Positions 8,356 to 16,582 of a stretch of DNA of 56,123 nucleotides are shown in pieces (positions within the stretch are counted from its first letter, which is position 1; the number at the start of each line of letters is the position of its first letter). A model generated the notes under the pieces. It ran no database searches. It saw nothing but the letters and a program-made list of their open reading frames with translations, and was not told where the DNA came from. This stretch comes from Halobacteriales archaeon QS_1_68_17 (lineage in GTDB: Archaea; Halobacteriota; Halobacteria; Halobacteriales; Haloarculaceae), in contig PXRG01000029.1 in assembly GCA_003021105.1 (NCBI GenBank), positions 60,170-116,292 of the forward strand, written 5' to 3'. The position numbers and the translations under genes are program-made.

Positions 8356-9078
8356 TCACGAGGACTGTTCGTCGAGCCAGGCCCGATACCCCTCCTGGGT
8401 CCGGACCTCGACGGTCGCGAGCATCTGGGAGTGTCCGGACCCGCAGTACTCCGCACAGTAGAGCTGGTGGGTGCCGGTCTCGTTGGCTTTCGTCACGATG
8501 TAGTTCGACTGCTGGGGGAACGCGTCCTTCTTGAGGCCGAGTCCCGGGACGTGGAACGCGTGGAGCACGTCGCGCGAGGTTATGTTCAGCCGGACCGGCC
8601 GGTCGGTCGGGATCACCATCGTTCCCGTCGTCGTGACGTTCTCCCCGGGGTAGCGGAACTCCCAGTTGAACTGCTGGGCGTACACCTGCACCGCCACCGG
8701 TTCCCGGTCGCCCGGCACGGGCTCCCCCGGTTGCGGGGTGACGTAGGGGTTGCCCATCACCTGGTAGGAGGCCACGCCCACCCACAGCAGGATGATCGCG
8801 GTCACGACAGTCCAGGTGATCTCGAGCCGGCGGTTCTCCCGGGTCGGCTGCGGTTCGTCGGCGTTGCGGTACTTCCAGACGGTGTAGATCAGGATTCCCT
8901 CAACGAACACCGCGATCGGGATCGCCACGTAGAGGAGATTGCTGTTGAGACCACGGATGAGCCCCTCGGTGACAGTCTCGCTCGCGACCTGTGCCGTCAC
9001 CTGTGCCGTCGCCGGCTCGACCGCCGCGACCAGCCCCACCACACAGACGAGAAACGCTCCCCCACGGGTGCGGTTCAT
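8356..9078 (-). CDS. coxB: Cytochrome c oxidase subunit II (CuA-containing)
   Basis: The 240-residue protein begins with a signal-like hydrophobic segment after MNRTRGGAF, then has the usual two-helix hairpin, a polar loop and a large extracellular cupredoxin domain. The electron-entry region is QVYAQQFNWEFRYPGEN. The binuclear CuA ligands are all present: His in VLHAFHVPGLG, and Cys, Glu, Cys, His, Met in YCAEYCGSGHSQML. The ATG at 9078 is used because upstream in-frame codons would cross the divergent promoter. Its partner genes for subunit I are not in the window. It is divergent from the heme O synthase gene at 9170, and an AT-rich stretch (GTAAATACC) sits just upstream. Confidence 0.93.
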   Translation of the reverse strand: MNRTRGGAFLVCVVGLVAAVEPATAQVTAQVASETVTEGLIRGLNSNLLYVAIPIAVFVEGILIYTVWKYRNADEPQPTRENRRLEITWTVVTAIILLWVGVASYQVMGNPYVTPQPGEPVPGDREPVAVQVYAQQFNWEFRYPGENVTTTGTMVIPTDRPVRLNITSRDVLHAFHVPGLGLKKDAFPQQSNYIVTKANETGTHQLYCAEYCGSGHSQMLATVEVRTQEGYRAWLDEQSS

Positions 9079-9169
9079 ACCGTCGGATCTCAGGTTTTGT
9101 CGTGTAAATACCTGCTGCCGGCGGCGGGAAAGCGGTTCGTCTAAGTAGGCGGCGTCCGAACCACCGACG

Positions 9170-10582
9170 ATGTCGGTCGCCACGCCGTCCTCGGACCGTC
9201 TCCCGTTCGCCCCGTTGCTCGGGGCGACGGCCATCGGGGTGTACCTCCTCGTCGTCGCCGGTGCGACCGCGGCCCTGGCCGACGCCGCCGCGGCCTGTTC
9301 GTCCTGGCCGGTCTGTCGCGGCGACCTCGGGAGCACGACCCTGCTGATAGCCATGGGGCACCGCGTCGCCGCGGTCGTCGTTGGCCTGCTCGTGGTCGTC
9401 GTGGCCGCGGCCGCCGTCCGGCGGCCGGGCGTCTCCCGGCGCGTGCGGGCCGCACTCCTGCTCTCGGTCGCGCTCTATCCCGTCCAGATCGGGCTGGGGG
9501 CCGTCGTCGCCACCTCCGGCGCGGCGGACCCGTTCCCCGCCGCTCACCTCGTGACCGGGATGGCGATCTTCGGCGGCCTGGTGCTCGCGCTCGCCTGGCA
9601 CCTCGAACCCGACGACGCCGACGAGGCGACGTCCGACCACGCGGGGGTGACCGCCGAGGCCGGTCCGGACCAGGACGGATCGCCGGCCGATCCCGCGCCG
9701 TCCCCGACCGGGCTGTATCGTGCGGTGGCGACCGCGTTCGCGTACTTCCGGCTGATGAAACCGCGGCTGATGTGGCTGCTCTGTCTCGTCGCCGCCGCCG
9801 GGATGGCGCTGGCCGCGGGGCCGGCCCTCCAGGTCCGGACAGTGGTGCTGACGCTCGGCGGCGGCGTCGTCGCCATCGGGGCCAGCGGCACCTTCAACCA
9901 CGTCCTCGAACGGGACGTCGACAAGCGGATGTCGCGGACCGCCGACCGCCCGGTCGCCACCCACCGGATCCCCGTCCGCAACGCGGTGGCGTTCGGCCTC
10001 GTGCTGACGGCGATTTCGGCGTGGCTGTTTCTACAGGTGAACCTCCTGGCCGCTGGGCTCGGCCTGGCGGCCATCCTCTTTTACAGCGTGATCTACACCC
10101 TGGTATTGAAACCCAACACGGTCCAGAACACCGTCATCGGCGGGGCGGCCGGGGCCCTGCCCGCGCTGATCGGCTGGGCGGCCGTCACCGGCCGGATCGG
10201 GCTCGGCGGACTCGTCCTCGCCGGGATCATCTTCCTGTGGACGCCCGCCCACTTCTACAACCTCGCGCTGGCGTACAGGGACGACTACGCCCGCGGCGGG
10301 TTCCCGATGCTGCCGGTCGTCCGCGGCGAGGCGACAACGCGCAAGCACATCCTGCTGTATCTGGGGGCGACGCTTTTGGCCGCGAGCGTGCTGACAGCCG
10401 TCGCCGACCTCGGTACCCTCTACGCGCTGACGACCACGGCGCTCGGCGCTGTGTTTCTGTGGGCGGTCGTCAGGCTCCACCGGGAGCGGACCGAGTCGGC
10501 CGCCTTCCGCGCGTTCCACGCCTCGAATGCCTACCTCGGTGCCCTGCTGCTGGCGATCGTCGTCGACGCACTCGCGGTGTAA
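9170..10582 (+). CDS. ctaB: Fusion of a CtaA-like half with protoheme IX farnesyltransferase (heme O synthase, CtaB)
   Basis: The 470-residue membrane protein has two parts. Residues 1-145 contain four helices, with CSSWPVCRGD and two His-bearing helices (AMGHRVAAVV and PAAHLVTGMA). This resembles one half of the heme A synthase CtaA. Residues 185-470 are CtaB, the UbiA-type prenyltransferase that adds farnesyl to heme B. It has NHVLERDVDKRMSRTADRP as the first Asp-rich motif and LAYRDDYARGGFPMLPV as the second. A charged linker with PDQDGSPADPAPS joins them. Divergence from coxB places it in cytochrome oxidase assembly. Haloarchaeal heme O synthases with such an N-terminal extension are known to me in general; I cannot confirm that the CtaA part is catalytic. 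Confidence 0.88.
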   Translation: MSVATPSSDRLPFAPLLGATAIGVYLLVVAGATAALADAAAACSSWPVCRGDLGSTTLLIAMGHRVAAVVVGLLVVVVAAAAVRRPGVSRRVRAALLLSVALYPVQIGLGAVVATSGAADPFPAAHLVTGMAIFGGLVLALAWHLEPDDADEATSDHAGVTAEAGPDQDGSPADPAPSPTGLYRAVATAFAYFRLMKPRLMWLLCLVAAAGMALAAGPALQVRTVVLTLGGGVVAIGASGTFNHVLERDVDKRMSRTADRPVATHRIPVRNAVAFGLVLTAISAWLFLQVNLLAAGLGLAAILFYSVIYTLVLKPNTVQNTVIGGAAGALPALIGWAAVTGRIGLGGLVLAGIIFLWTPAHFYNLALAYRDDYARGGFPMLPVVRGEATTRKHILLYLGATLLAASVLTAVADLGTLYALTTTALGAVFLWAVVRLHRERTESAAFRAFHASNAYLGALLLAIVVDALAV

Positions 10583-10586
10583 CACC

Positions 10587-11282
10587 ATGCCAGAGACCCG
10601 CTCGCTGTACGCGCGCGTCCGTCCCCGCGAGGAGACGCTGCTGTGGGGTGGGCTGGTCGTGTGCACCGAACTCCTGTTGGTGTTGTTGTACTTCGCGGCG
10701 ACCGACGCCGCGCTGGCGGGACCGGCCGGGATCAGGTACGTCCTCTACCCGTTCGTTTGGATCAACGTCGGCGCGTGGGCGGTCCTGCGGACGACGCCCG
10801 CCCCGTCGGGCGACCGACAGCGGTGGGCCGCGCTCGCCATATCGGTCGCGTACTTCGGCGTCCTGGCGTACGCCGGCGGGGTCGTCGGCCAGGGCTACGT
10901 CGCGCACGGCCACGGCCACCAGCACGCGACGAGCCTCCGGTTGCTCCTCCTGGACGCGCCGCCCGGGTGGAGTCCGGGGCTGGTCTACTTCGGCCAGTAC
11001 GTCCACCTGACCCTGCTCCCGTTCAAGCTGGTCGGGTACCTCGCGCTGTCGTATCTCGTGTACGCGACCGTCCTCGACGCCGCCGGCTCCGCGGTCACCG
11101 GCGCGCTCGGGTTGCTCTCGTGTGTCAGTTGCACCTGGCCCGTGCTGGCCTCGCTCGTGACGGGGGTGTTCGGGAGCGGGACCGCGATCGCGGGCGCGGT
11201 CTACGCCCAGTCGTACGGCCTCTCGACGGTCGTGTTCGTGGTCACCGTCGGTCTGCTGTACTGGCGGCCCTTCGGCCGATAG
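10587..11282 (+). CDS. Haloarchaeal multi-pass membrane protein next to ctaB
   Basis: The 231-residue protein has about six hydrophobic helices and a conserved-looking loop with GHGHGHQHATSLRLLLLD, a histidine cluster that could bind metal or heme. Near the C-terminal end there is LLSCVSCTWPVLASLV with a C-x-x-C pair in a helix, followed by YAQSYGLSTVVFVV. It starts 4 bp after the ctaB stop, so it is almost certainly cotranscribed with it. I recognise it only as a haloarchaeal family of unknown function (possibly DUF7546). Given the linkage, a role in oxidase assembly or copper handling is a guess. Confidence 0.7.
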   Translation: MPETRSLYARVRPREETLLWGGLVVCTELLLVLLYFAATDAALAGPAGIRYVLYPFVWINVGAWAVLRTTPAPSGDRQRWAALAISVAYFGVLAYAGGVVGQGYVAHGHGHQHATSLRLLLLDAPPGWSPGLVYFGQYVHLTLLPFKLVGYLALSYLVYATVLDAAGSAVTGALGLLSCVSCTWPVLASLVTGVFGSGTAIAGAVYAQSYGLSTVVFVVTVGLLYWRPFGR

Positions 11283-11335
11283 CTCCCCGCCGCCGGTGGG
11301 TAACGCTTTACACCCCGGCCGGACAATCCCGGAGC

Positions 11336-11566
11336 ATGACCGAGGTCGAAATCGAGTACTGCGTGCCCTGCGGGTTCCTCGACCGCGCGGAGGACGTCCA
11401 GCACGCCATCTGTTCGACGTTCGGCGAACGGGTAGACCGCGTGGCGCTGGTCTCCGGGGACAAGGGTGTCTTCAAGGTCCGGGCCGACGGGGACCTGGTC
11501 TTCGACAAGGACGAACACGAGTTCGACGTCCGCGCCATCGTCGACGAAGTGCGGGCGTACGTCTGA
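11336..11566 (+). CDS. SelT/SelW/Rdx-family thioredoxin-like protein
   Basis: The 76-residue protein begins MTEVEIEYCVPCGFLDRAED. The C-x-x-C pair is Cys9 and Cys12, placed after a first beta strand as in Rdx/selenoprotein W. The fold continues with helix QHAICSTFGERVD, strand VALVSGDKGVFKVRADGD and the FDVRAIVDEVRAYV terminal helix. Cys replaces selenocysteine and no in-frame TGA is present. A redox role is inferred from the family; its partner is unknown. It is 54 bp downstream of the membrane protein gene and about 140 bp upstream of the ABC transporter genes. Confidence 0.82.
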   Translation: MTEVEIEYCVPCGFLDRAEDVQHAICSTFGERVDRVALVSGDKGVFKVRADGDLVFDKDEHEFDVRAIVDEVRAYV

Positions 11567-11705
11567 CCCGGGAGCGAACCCGGCAGTGCGCTCCCTCGGT
11601 TCGATCCCGGCCGCCGCGGTGGGGAACCGGGATCGAACGGGGACACCGTCCCTCCGGGGGCGGCGAATCGAACTGCTTAGGCCCGCCCTGCCGCAACCCT
11701 CCGAC

Positions 11706-12698
11706 ATGGAAGACGTACTGGTCGCCGAGGACCTGCGCCGGATCTACGGGGAGACCGTCGCACTAGACGGAGTCTCCCTGACCGTCGGCAGAGGGGAGGT
11801 GTTCGCGCTGATCGGTCCGAACGGCGCGGGCAAGACGACGCTCGTCAGGGCGCTGACCGGCACGACCGACGCGTCGGGGACGGTCAGGCTGTTCGGGACG
11901 GGCCCGCGGTCGGTCGATCCCGCCCGGATCGGCCTGCTCCCGCAGGCGTTCGGGCCGGCCGAGCGGCTCACCGCCCGGGAACTGGTCTCGTACTACGCGG
12001 GACTGTACGACGACCACCGCGACCCCGACGCGGTGCTGGCGGACGTGGGGATGGCCGACAGCGCCGACACCTGGTACGAGAACCTCTCCGGGGGGCAACA
12101 GCGCCGGACCTGCGTGGCGACCGCGCTCGTCAACGACCCGGACTTGCTCGTGCTCGACGAGCCGACGACCGGCATCGATCCCGCCGGCCGGCGCGCGCTG
12201 TGGGACCTGTTCGACGACCTGATCGCCGGCGGGACGAGCATCGTCATCACGACCCACTACATGGCCGAGGCCGAGCGGCTGGCCGACCGCGTGGGCCTGC
12301 TCGCCGACGGCCGGCTCGTGGCGGTCGACTCGCCGGAGCGGCTGATCGCGGCCCACGACGGCGAGAGCCGGCTGCTCGTCGGGACCGCCGGCGACGCCGA
12401 TCCGTCGGCGCTGGACCGGCCGGCCCGGCGCGCCGACGACGGAACGCTGGTCGTCCCTGGCGTCGCACCCGAGGAGATCGGGGCCGTCGTCGAGCGCCTC
12501 GACCGGGCGGGCGTGACCTACGAGTCGCTGACCTGGGCCCGGCCGGATCTCGAGGACGTCTACCTGGAACTGACGGGGCGGGCCGTCGGAGCGTCCGGCG
12601 ATCCGGTCGCGGACGGGACGGCGGCGCTCGCGGGCGACGGCGACGCCGCGGCCCGGCGGGGAGACAGCACGAGCCAACCCGGCGGTGATCGGCCGTGA
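11706..12698 (+). CDS. ABC transporter ATP-binding protein (drug/exporter type)
   Basis: The 330-residue nucleotide-binding protein has Walker A at about residue 37 (ALIGPNGAGKTTLVRAL), a Q-loop (GLLPQAFGPAERLTA), the signature NLSGGQQRRTCVA and Walker B LLVLDEPTTGIDPAGRRAL. The switch His is in IVITTHYMAEAERLADRVG. The C-terminal extension of about 100 residues, with a SLEDVYLELTG-like element (PDLEDVYLELTGRAV), is typical of CcmA/DrrA-type exporters. The ATG at 11706 is the natural start. Its stop overlaps the GTG start of the permease gene, so the two are coupled and form one exporter. The substrate is unknown. Confidence 0.92.
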   Translation: MEDVLVAEDLRRIYGETVALDGVSLTVGRGEVFALIGPNGAGKTTLVRALTGTTDASGTVRLFGTGPRSVDPARIGLLPQAFGPAERLTARELVSYYAGLYDDHRDPDAVLADVGMADSADTWYENLSGGQQRRTCVATALVNDPDLLVLDEPTTGIDPAGRRALWDLFDDLIAGGTSIVITTHYMAEAERLADRVGLLADGRLVAVDSPERLIAAHDGESRLLVGTAGDADPSALDRPARRADDGTLVVPGVAPEEIGAVVERLDRAGVTYESLTWARPDLEDVYLELTGRAVGASGDPVADGTAALAGDGDAAARRGDSTSQPGGDRP

Positions 12699-13450
12699 CC
12701 GCGACCGGCCGGATCGGCGCGGAGTTCGTCGCCGCCTGGCACTCGTTCGTCCGTCGGCGGACGGCGGTCTTTTTTACCTTCTTCTTTCCGGTGATCCTGA
12801 TCGTCATCTTCGGCGTCCTCGTCGGCACCAGGCCGACCGGCGGCGGCCTCTTCACGGAGCCGCCGGCCTACTACGTCCCCGGGTACCTGGCGGTGGTGGT
12901 GCTTTTCACGCCGCTCTCGCGGGTCGGCAGCGAGGTGGCCCGCCACCGCGACGGCAACCGGTTCGAGAAACTGGCGACGACGCCGCTGTCGCGCCCCGAG
13001 TGGCTGCTGGCCCAGACGCTGGTCAACGTCGTCGTCATCGGGCTGACGGCCCTGCTGTTGCTCGGCCTGACCGTCGCGCTCACCGGCGCGTCGATCCGGC
13101 TGTCGGTGCTGCTCGTGCCCTACGTCGCCGTCGGCGTCGCGCTGTTTTGCGGGCTCGGGGCGCTCGTCGGCAGCCTCGCGGACACCCAGGACGGCGTCAT
13201 CGCGGCGAGCAACGGGGTGGCGCTCCCGTTGCTCTTCCTCTCGGAAACGTTCGTCCCGCCGTCGCTGTTGCCCCCGTGGCTCCCGACGTGGCTTTCGCCG
13301 CTGACCTACTTCTCGCGCGGCGTGCGCGCGGTCACCTACCGGCCGCGGCCCGGTCTCCTGTTCGATCCCCTCGTCGCGCTGGGATTGCTGGTCGTGCTCG
13401 CGGCTCTCTTCTTCGCCGTCGGCGCGCGTGCACTGCCGCGGACGGACTGA
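12695..13450 (+). CDS. ABC-2 type exporter permease
   Basis: The 251-residue protein has six membrane helices in the ABC2_membrane pattern. An N-terminal amphipathic segment (EFVAAWHSFVRRRTAVFFTF) leads into helix 1, and a periplasmic loop with PPAYYVPGYLAVVVLF follows. The cytoplasmic stretch RHRDGNRFEKLATTPLSRPE is the diagnostic E-K-L-x-x-x-P-x-x-R/S motif of ABC-2 permeases. Later comes FLSETFVPPSLLPPWLPTW with the Pro-rich exterior loop. The start is a GTG that overlaps the stop of the ATPase gene (GTGA), giving translational coupling. It pairs with one ATPase, so the transporter is probably a two-plus-two complex. Confidence 0.9.
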   Translation: MTATGRIGAEFVAAWHSFVRRRTAVFFTFFFPVILIVIFGVLVGTRPTGGGLFTEPPAYYVPGYLAVVVLFTPLSRVGSEVARHRDGNRFEKLATTPLSRPEWLLAQTLVNVVVIGLTALLLLGLTVALTGASIRLSVLLVPYVAVGVALFCGLGALVGSLADTQDGVIAASNGVALPLLFLSETFVPPSLLPPWLPTWLSPLTYFSRGVRAVTYRPRPGLLFDPLVALGLLVVLAALFFAVGARALPRTD

Positions 13451-13532
13451 CGGCCACAGACGGGAGGCGTCATCCCGCGGCGATCCGCTTGCCCGGCGGC
13501 GGCCGCTCGCCCGAGGTGACCCGCTCGGTCAG

Positions 13533-14088
13533 TTCGCGGCCGTCCCGGACGATCCGGACGTCGTCCTCTCTGTCGTCGCCGGACAGCGGCTTCCGCCGGA
13601 AATACTCGACTGTGCCGACGCGGCCGTCAACCTGCACGGTTCGCTGCTCCCGGACCACCGTGGCCGCGCGACGGCGTTCTGGCCGCTGTACTACGGTGAC
13701 GATCGCACTGGCGTGACGGCACACCACATGACCGACCGGTTCGACGCCGGACCGATAATCGCCCGGCGGGCGTTCCCGATCAAGTCGACGGACACCGTCG
13801 ACTCATAGTGATTGTTGCGGTTATTTTCGCAACCACGTCACGTGAACGGTTGGTTCGCGGGCTGAAGCCCACGAACTGTGACTTCTCGGCGGTAAAGAGT
13901 CGCAACAATCACTATCAGTGTACCGGAAACTGTCGGCGACGGGCGCGGCGCTCGCGGTCGACCTCCTCGAAGGCTATCCCGACCTCCCAGCGGCGACCCC
14001 CTACGAGACGACAGAGGCCGACTACCACGGCGTTCCGGGCCCAGAAGCGCGGCGCACGTTCCTCGAACGCGGTAACCGGTTTTTTTGA
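13533..14088 (+). pseudogene. Formyltransferase-like pseudogene split by a MITE
   Basis: Both sides of the element at 13806-13914 read as one protein of the formyl_trans_N type (methionyl-tRNA or sugar/purine formyltransferase family). The left part carries LPPEILDCADAAVNLHGSLL, then HRGRATAFWPLYYGDDRTGV with the conserved Pro-Asp/Arg-Gly and the T-A-H-x-M-x-x-x-F-D-A-G-P-I-I block. The right part is VYRKLSATGAALAVDLLEGY through FLERGNRFF. Removing the element and one TCA restores GAC TCA GTG TAC, which reads Asp-Ser-Val-Tyr through the junction. The N-terminal part of the domain is missing, and sequence homology stops near 13533, shortly after the ABC permease gene. A reverse-strand ORF here (13470-13727) is probably a shadow. 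Confidence 0.75.
13806..13914. mobile_element. MITE family A, copy 1 (109 bp) inside the formyltransferase pseudogene
   Basis: The element starts TAGTGATTGTTGCG and ends CGCAACAATCACTA, terminal inverted repeats of 14 bp. It is flanked by TCA at 13803-13805 and 13915-13917, a 3-bp target duplication. The interior has a hairpin around GGGCTGAAGCCC and a TCACGTGA palindrome. It carries no open frame. Copies 2 and 3 of the same length are at 21565 and 31706. Confidence 0.88.
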
Positions 14089-14131
14089 GTCCCGGACGCC
14101 GGCCAGGATCGGACGTGCGGAGAGGTCTCGC

Positions 14132-14317
14132 TCAGTCGTCGGTACAGTCTACGTTCTCGTAGTACTGCTTTCTCGTCCGGCGTTTCCTGCAGTCGATACA
14201 CTCCCAGACGAGTTCGGAAAACCGGCCCCTGACGGCCCGCAAGGAGTGGCCCCAGGACCGGCCGGTGTCGTTCGGCGAACGTGGCGATCCGGCCTTCCTG
14301 CTCGATAGGTCGGTCAT
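14132..14317 (-). CDS. Small Cys-containing protein, possible zinc finger
   Basis: The 61-residue basic protein ends WECIDCRKRRTRKQYYENVD followed by CTDD. Three cysteines (C-x-x-C and a later Cys) and many Arg/Lys suggest a small nucleic-acid or metal-binding module, although the fourth ligand of a zinc ribbon is not obvious. The N-terminal half is rich in Ser, Arg and Pro and looks unstructured. It lies alone between the split formyltransferase gene and an AT-rich spacer. I do not recognise a named family, and a non-coding origin cannot be excluded. Confidence 0.4.
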   Translation of the reverse strand: MTDLSSRKAGSPRSPNDTGRSWGHSLRAVRGRFSELVWECIDCRKRRTRKQYYENVDCTDD

Positions 14318-14818
14318 GGTATGGTCACCTTACTGCCGGTGGATGCTGGCGTTGACCGACCCGGCCCTCTTGAATGTTTCTCACCGCTTTCCCGATTCGG
14401 GGTGTCCGGAATAGTAATACAGAATTATTTACTCGATTTGATAGAAACCGTCGACATAATATTTCGGGCCAAATATCCAGTCTTGATCCGGTTTTACGCG
14501 GCTGACGGCCTCGTACTCCGAATGATGGAGGAGATATGACCGGCCGTAGCCTCGGCCTGGTAGGTTCCGGACTGATCGGACGAACTGCCAGTATTGCGGG
14601 CAGAAACGCCCTCCTTTCCACGACAGTCCAGGGCCACGCGAACCGACCCCTCCCTCGGACGAGAACTATATCGAGTAATTAGTTTCGATCAGCAGTTCAC
14701 CTCCGCCAGCGCGGTCCGGTCGGCGGCCTGCCACCGGTGCGCGACGCGTCGAAGTCCGTCAGTCAGTATTTCTAACCATTAATTATAATAAATTCCGCGT
14801 GGTCCCATTACAGGGGCG
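14318..14818. promoter_or_regulatory. AT-rich intergenic region carrying the formamidase promoter
   Basis: No gene is convincing in these 500 bp. The 14400-14480 part is AT-rich without coding character. Near the right end, a TATA-like TTAATTATAATAAAT at about 14779-14793 lies 27-40 bp before the formamidase ATG at 14819. That is the distance expected for a short-leader haloarchaeal promoter. A CAGGGGCG stretch just before the ATG could act as a weak ribosome-binding site. Confidence 0.5.
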
Positions 14819-16093
14819 ATGCCCGAAACGAAAATCTCGGTCGACACCGAGAGCGATCCGACGGAACAACCAGTACCAGTACACAACCGGTGGCACCCCG
14901 ACGTTCCGGCGACGGTCAGCGTCGATCCCGGGGATTCGTTGCGGGTCGAGTGTCTCGACTGGACGGGCGGACAGATCAAGAACGACGACGACGCCAACGA
15001 TGTCCGCGACGTAAACCTCAATCAGGTCCACTATCTGAGCGGCCCCATCGAAGTCAACGGGGCCGAACCCGGCGACCTCCTCGTGATGGACATCCTGGAC
15101 ATCGGCGTGCTCAATCAGCGGTGGGAGTACGGCTTTACCGGCATCTTCTCCCAGCAGAACGGCGGCGGGTTCCTCACCGACCACTACCCGGACGCCGCGA
15201 AGGCCATCTGGGACCTCCACGGGACCAAGTGTACCTCCAGGCACATCCCCGACGTGCGCTTCGAGGGGAAGATCCACCCAGGGCTGGTCGGGACGGCCCC
15301 GTCCCACGACCTCCTAGAGGAGTGGAACGAGCGCGAGCAGGACCTGATCGACAGACACGAGTCCGACCCGGGGAGCATCCAGAACCACCCGACCAAACAG
15401 GAGATCCCGCCGGTCGCCAACGCGCCCACGACCGACGGTGCGGTCATGGGCGACATGTCCGGCGACGAGGCCGAACAGGCCGCGGAGAAGGGCGCTCGAA
15501 CGGTCCCGCCCCGGGAGAACGGCGGCAACTGCGACATCAAGGACCTGTCGCTCGGCACGACGGTCTACTTCCCGGTCTACGTCGAGGGCGGGAAGCTTTC
15601 GATGGGCGACATCCACTTCTCGCAGGGCGACGGGGAGATCACGTTCTGCGGGGCCATCGAGATGGCCGGCTACCTCGACATCGAACTCGACGTGGTGAAA
15701 GACGGGGTCGAGAAGTTCGGCGTCGATCACCCGGTGTTCGAACCCGGCCACCGCGGCCCGGACTTCTCCGACTACGTGGTCTTCGAGGGGTACTCCGTCA
15801 CCGAGGACGGCGAACAGCACTACATCGACTCGCACGTCGCCTACCGCAGGGCCGCGCTCGACGCCATCGACTACCTCAAGCAGTTCGGATACACCGGCGA
15901 GCAGGCGTACATGCTGCTCGGGACCGTGCCCGTCGAGGGTCGCCAGAGCGGCGTCGTCGACGTTCCGAGCGCCTGTTCGACCCTCGCGGTACCGAAGGCG
16001 GTCTTCGAGTTCGACGTCTCGCCGGCGGCGCTAGACGGCGCTGGCACCGACCGCGGGAACGTCGCGGTGACCGACGAACCCCTGGGCGACTGA
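14819..16093 (+). CDS. fmdA: Acetamidase/formamidase, paralogue 1
   Basis: The 424-residue enzyme belongs to the FmdA/AmdA family, which hydrolyses formamide (or acetamide) to ammonia and the acid. Family blocks include PVHNRWHPDVPATVSVDPGD, RVECLDWTGGQIKNDDDAND, HYLSGPIEVNGAEPGDLLVM, GFTGIFSQQNGGGFLTDHY, RENGGNCDIKDLSLGTTVYF and DIHFSQGDGEITFCGAIEMA. The last contains the Gln-Gly-Asp-Gly-Glu and Cys region near the active site. The ATG at 14819 is the only start consistent with the family. A second copy is at 19433-20689, and an AmiS/UreI-type channel gene lies between them. Confidence 0.93.
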   Translation: MPETKISVDTESDPTEQPVPVHNRWHPDVPATVSVDPGDSLRVECLDWTGGQIKNDDDANDVRDVNLNQVHYLSGPIEVNGAEPGDLLVMDILDIGVLNQRWEYGFTGIFSQQNGGGFLTDHYPDAAKAIWDLHGTKCTSRHIPDVRFEGKIHPGLVGTAPSHDLLEEWNEREQDLIDRHESDPGSIQNHPTKQEIPPVANAPTTDGAVMGDMSGDEAEQAAEKGARTVPPRENGGNCDIKDLSLGTTVYFPVYVEGGKLSMGDIHFSQGDGEITFCGAIEMAGYLDIELDVVKDGVEKFGVDHPVFEPGHRGPDFSDYVVFEGYSVTEDGEQHYIDSHVAYRRAALDAIDYLKQFGYTGEQAYMLLGTVPVEGRQSGVVDVPSACSTLAVPKAVFEFDVSPAALDGAGTDRGNVAVTDEPLGD

Positions 16094-16197
16094 TCAGGGG
16101 TCACCGTTTTCGACACCAGTGGCGTTAAGACCGGGACCGTCGAGTGCCCGATCATGCAAGAAGCCGGATGTACCGGACGGGTCGGGCGGTGGTGGCC

Positions 16198-16581
16198 GTG
16201 ACCGACGACCATCCGCTCGTCCGCCTGGAGACGCTGTTGCTGATCGGCGTCGGCGGGTTCGCCGGCGCGAACCTCCGCTATTTCGTCGGCCTGTTCGTGC
16301 CCGGACTGGGTGGAACCCTCGTGGCCAACGCGACCGGCAGCGTCGCGCTCGGCTTTCTCCTCTACGAGGCGATGGAGACTGACCTGCTGGCCGAGCGGTC
16401 CCGGGTGGTTTTCGGGACCGGCTTTCTCTCGTCGTTTACCACCTACAGCACCTTCGCCCTCCAGACGATCCAGGCCACGCCGCTTCTGGGGGTCCTGAAC
16501 GTCGTCGGGAGCTACGCGTTCGGCTTCCTGGGCGTGCTCCTCGGGCGATTCGGGGCCGGACTACTCGCGGGGGGCGAGTGA
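16198..16581 (+). CDS. crcB1: Fluoride channel subunit CrcB, copy 1
   Basis: The protein of about 127 residues is a four-helix Fluc/CrcB channel that exports fluoride as a dual-topology dimer. Family signatures are GVGGFAGANLRYFVGLFV (the G-G-x-x-G-A-x-x-R-Y start), LVANATGSVALGFLLYEAME (Asn of the N-x-x-G-S motif) and GTGFLSSFTTYSTFALQT (the Gly-Phe and Phe-Thr-Thr-Tyr/Phe-Ser-Thr Na+/fluoride pathway). The GTG at 16198 (VTDDHPLV) is preferred because homologues usually begin there. ATG starts at 16144 and 16168 are alternatives. It abuts crcB2, as is common where two subunits form a heterodimer. Confidence 0.9.
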   Translation: MTDDHPLVRLETLLLIGVGGFAGANLRYFVGLFVPGLGGTLVANATGSVALGFLLYEAMETDLLAERSRVVFGTGFLSSFTTYSTFALQTIQATPLLGVLNVVGSYAFGFLGVLLGRFGAGLLAGGE

Positions 16582-16582
16582 G

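Noticed and set aside
11336..11566. Selenoprotein with in-frame TGA
   Set aside because: The redox motif is C-V-P-C with ordinary Cys codons and no in-frame TGA.
13470..13727. Minus-strand 85-codon ORF opposite the formyltransferase pseudogene
   Set aside because: Its last 40 residues look protein-like, but it lies opposite a recognisable formyltransferase region and I could not link it to any family.
13806..13914. Family A element as a non-coding RNA gene because of its hairpins
   Set aside because: Multiple copies with inverted ends and target duplications explain it as a mobile element; there is no evidence of a promoter.
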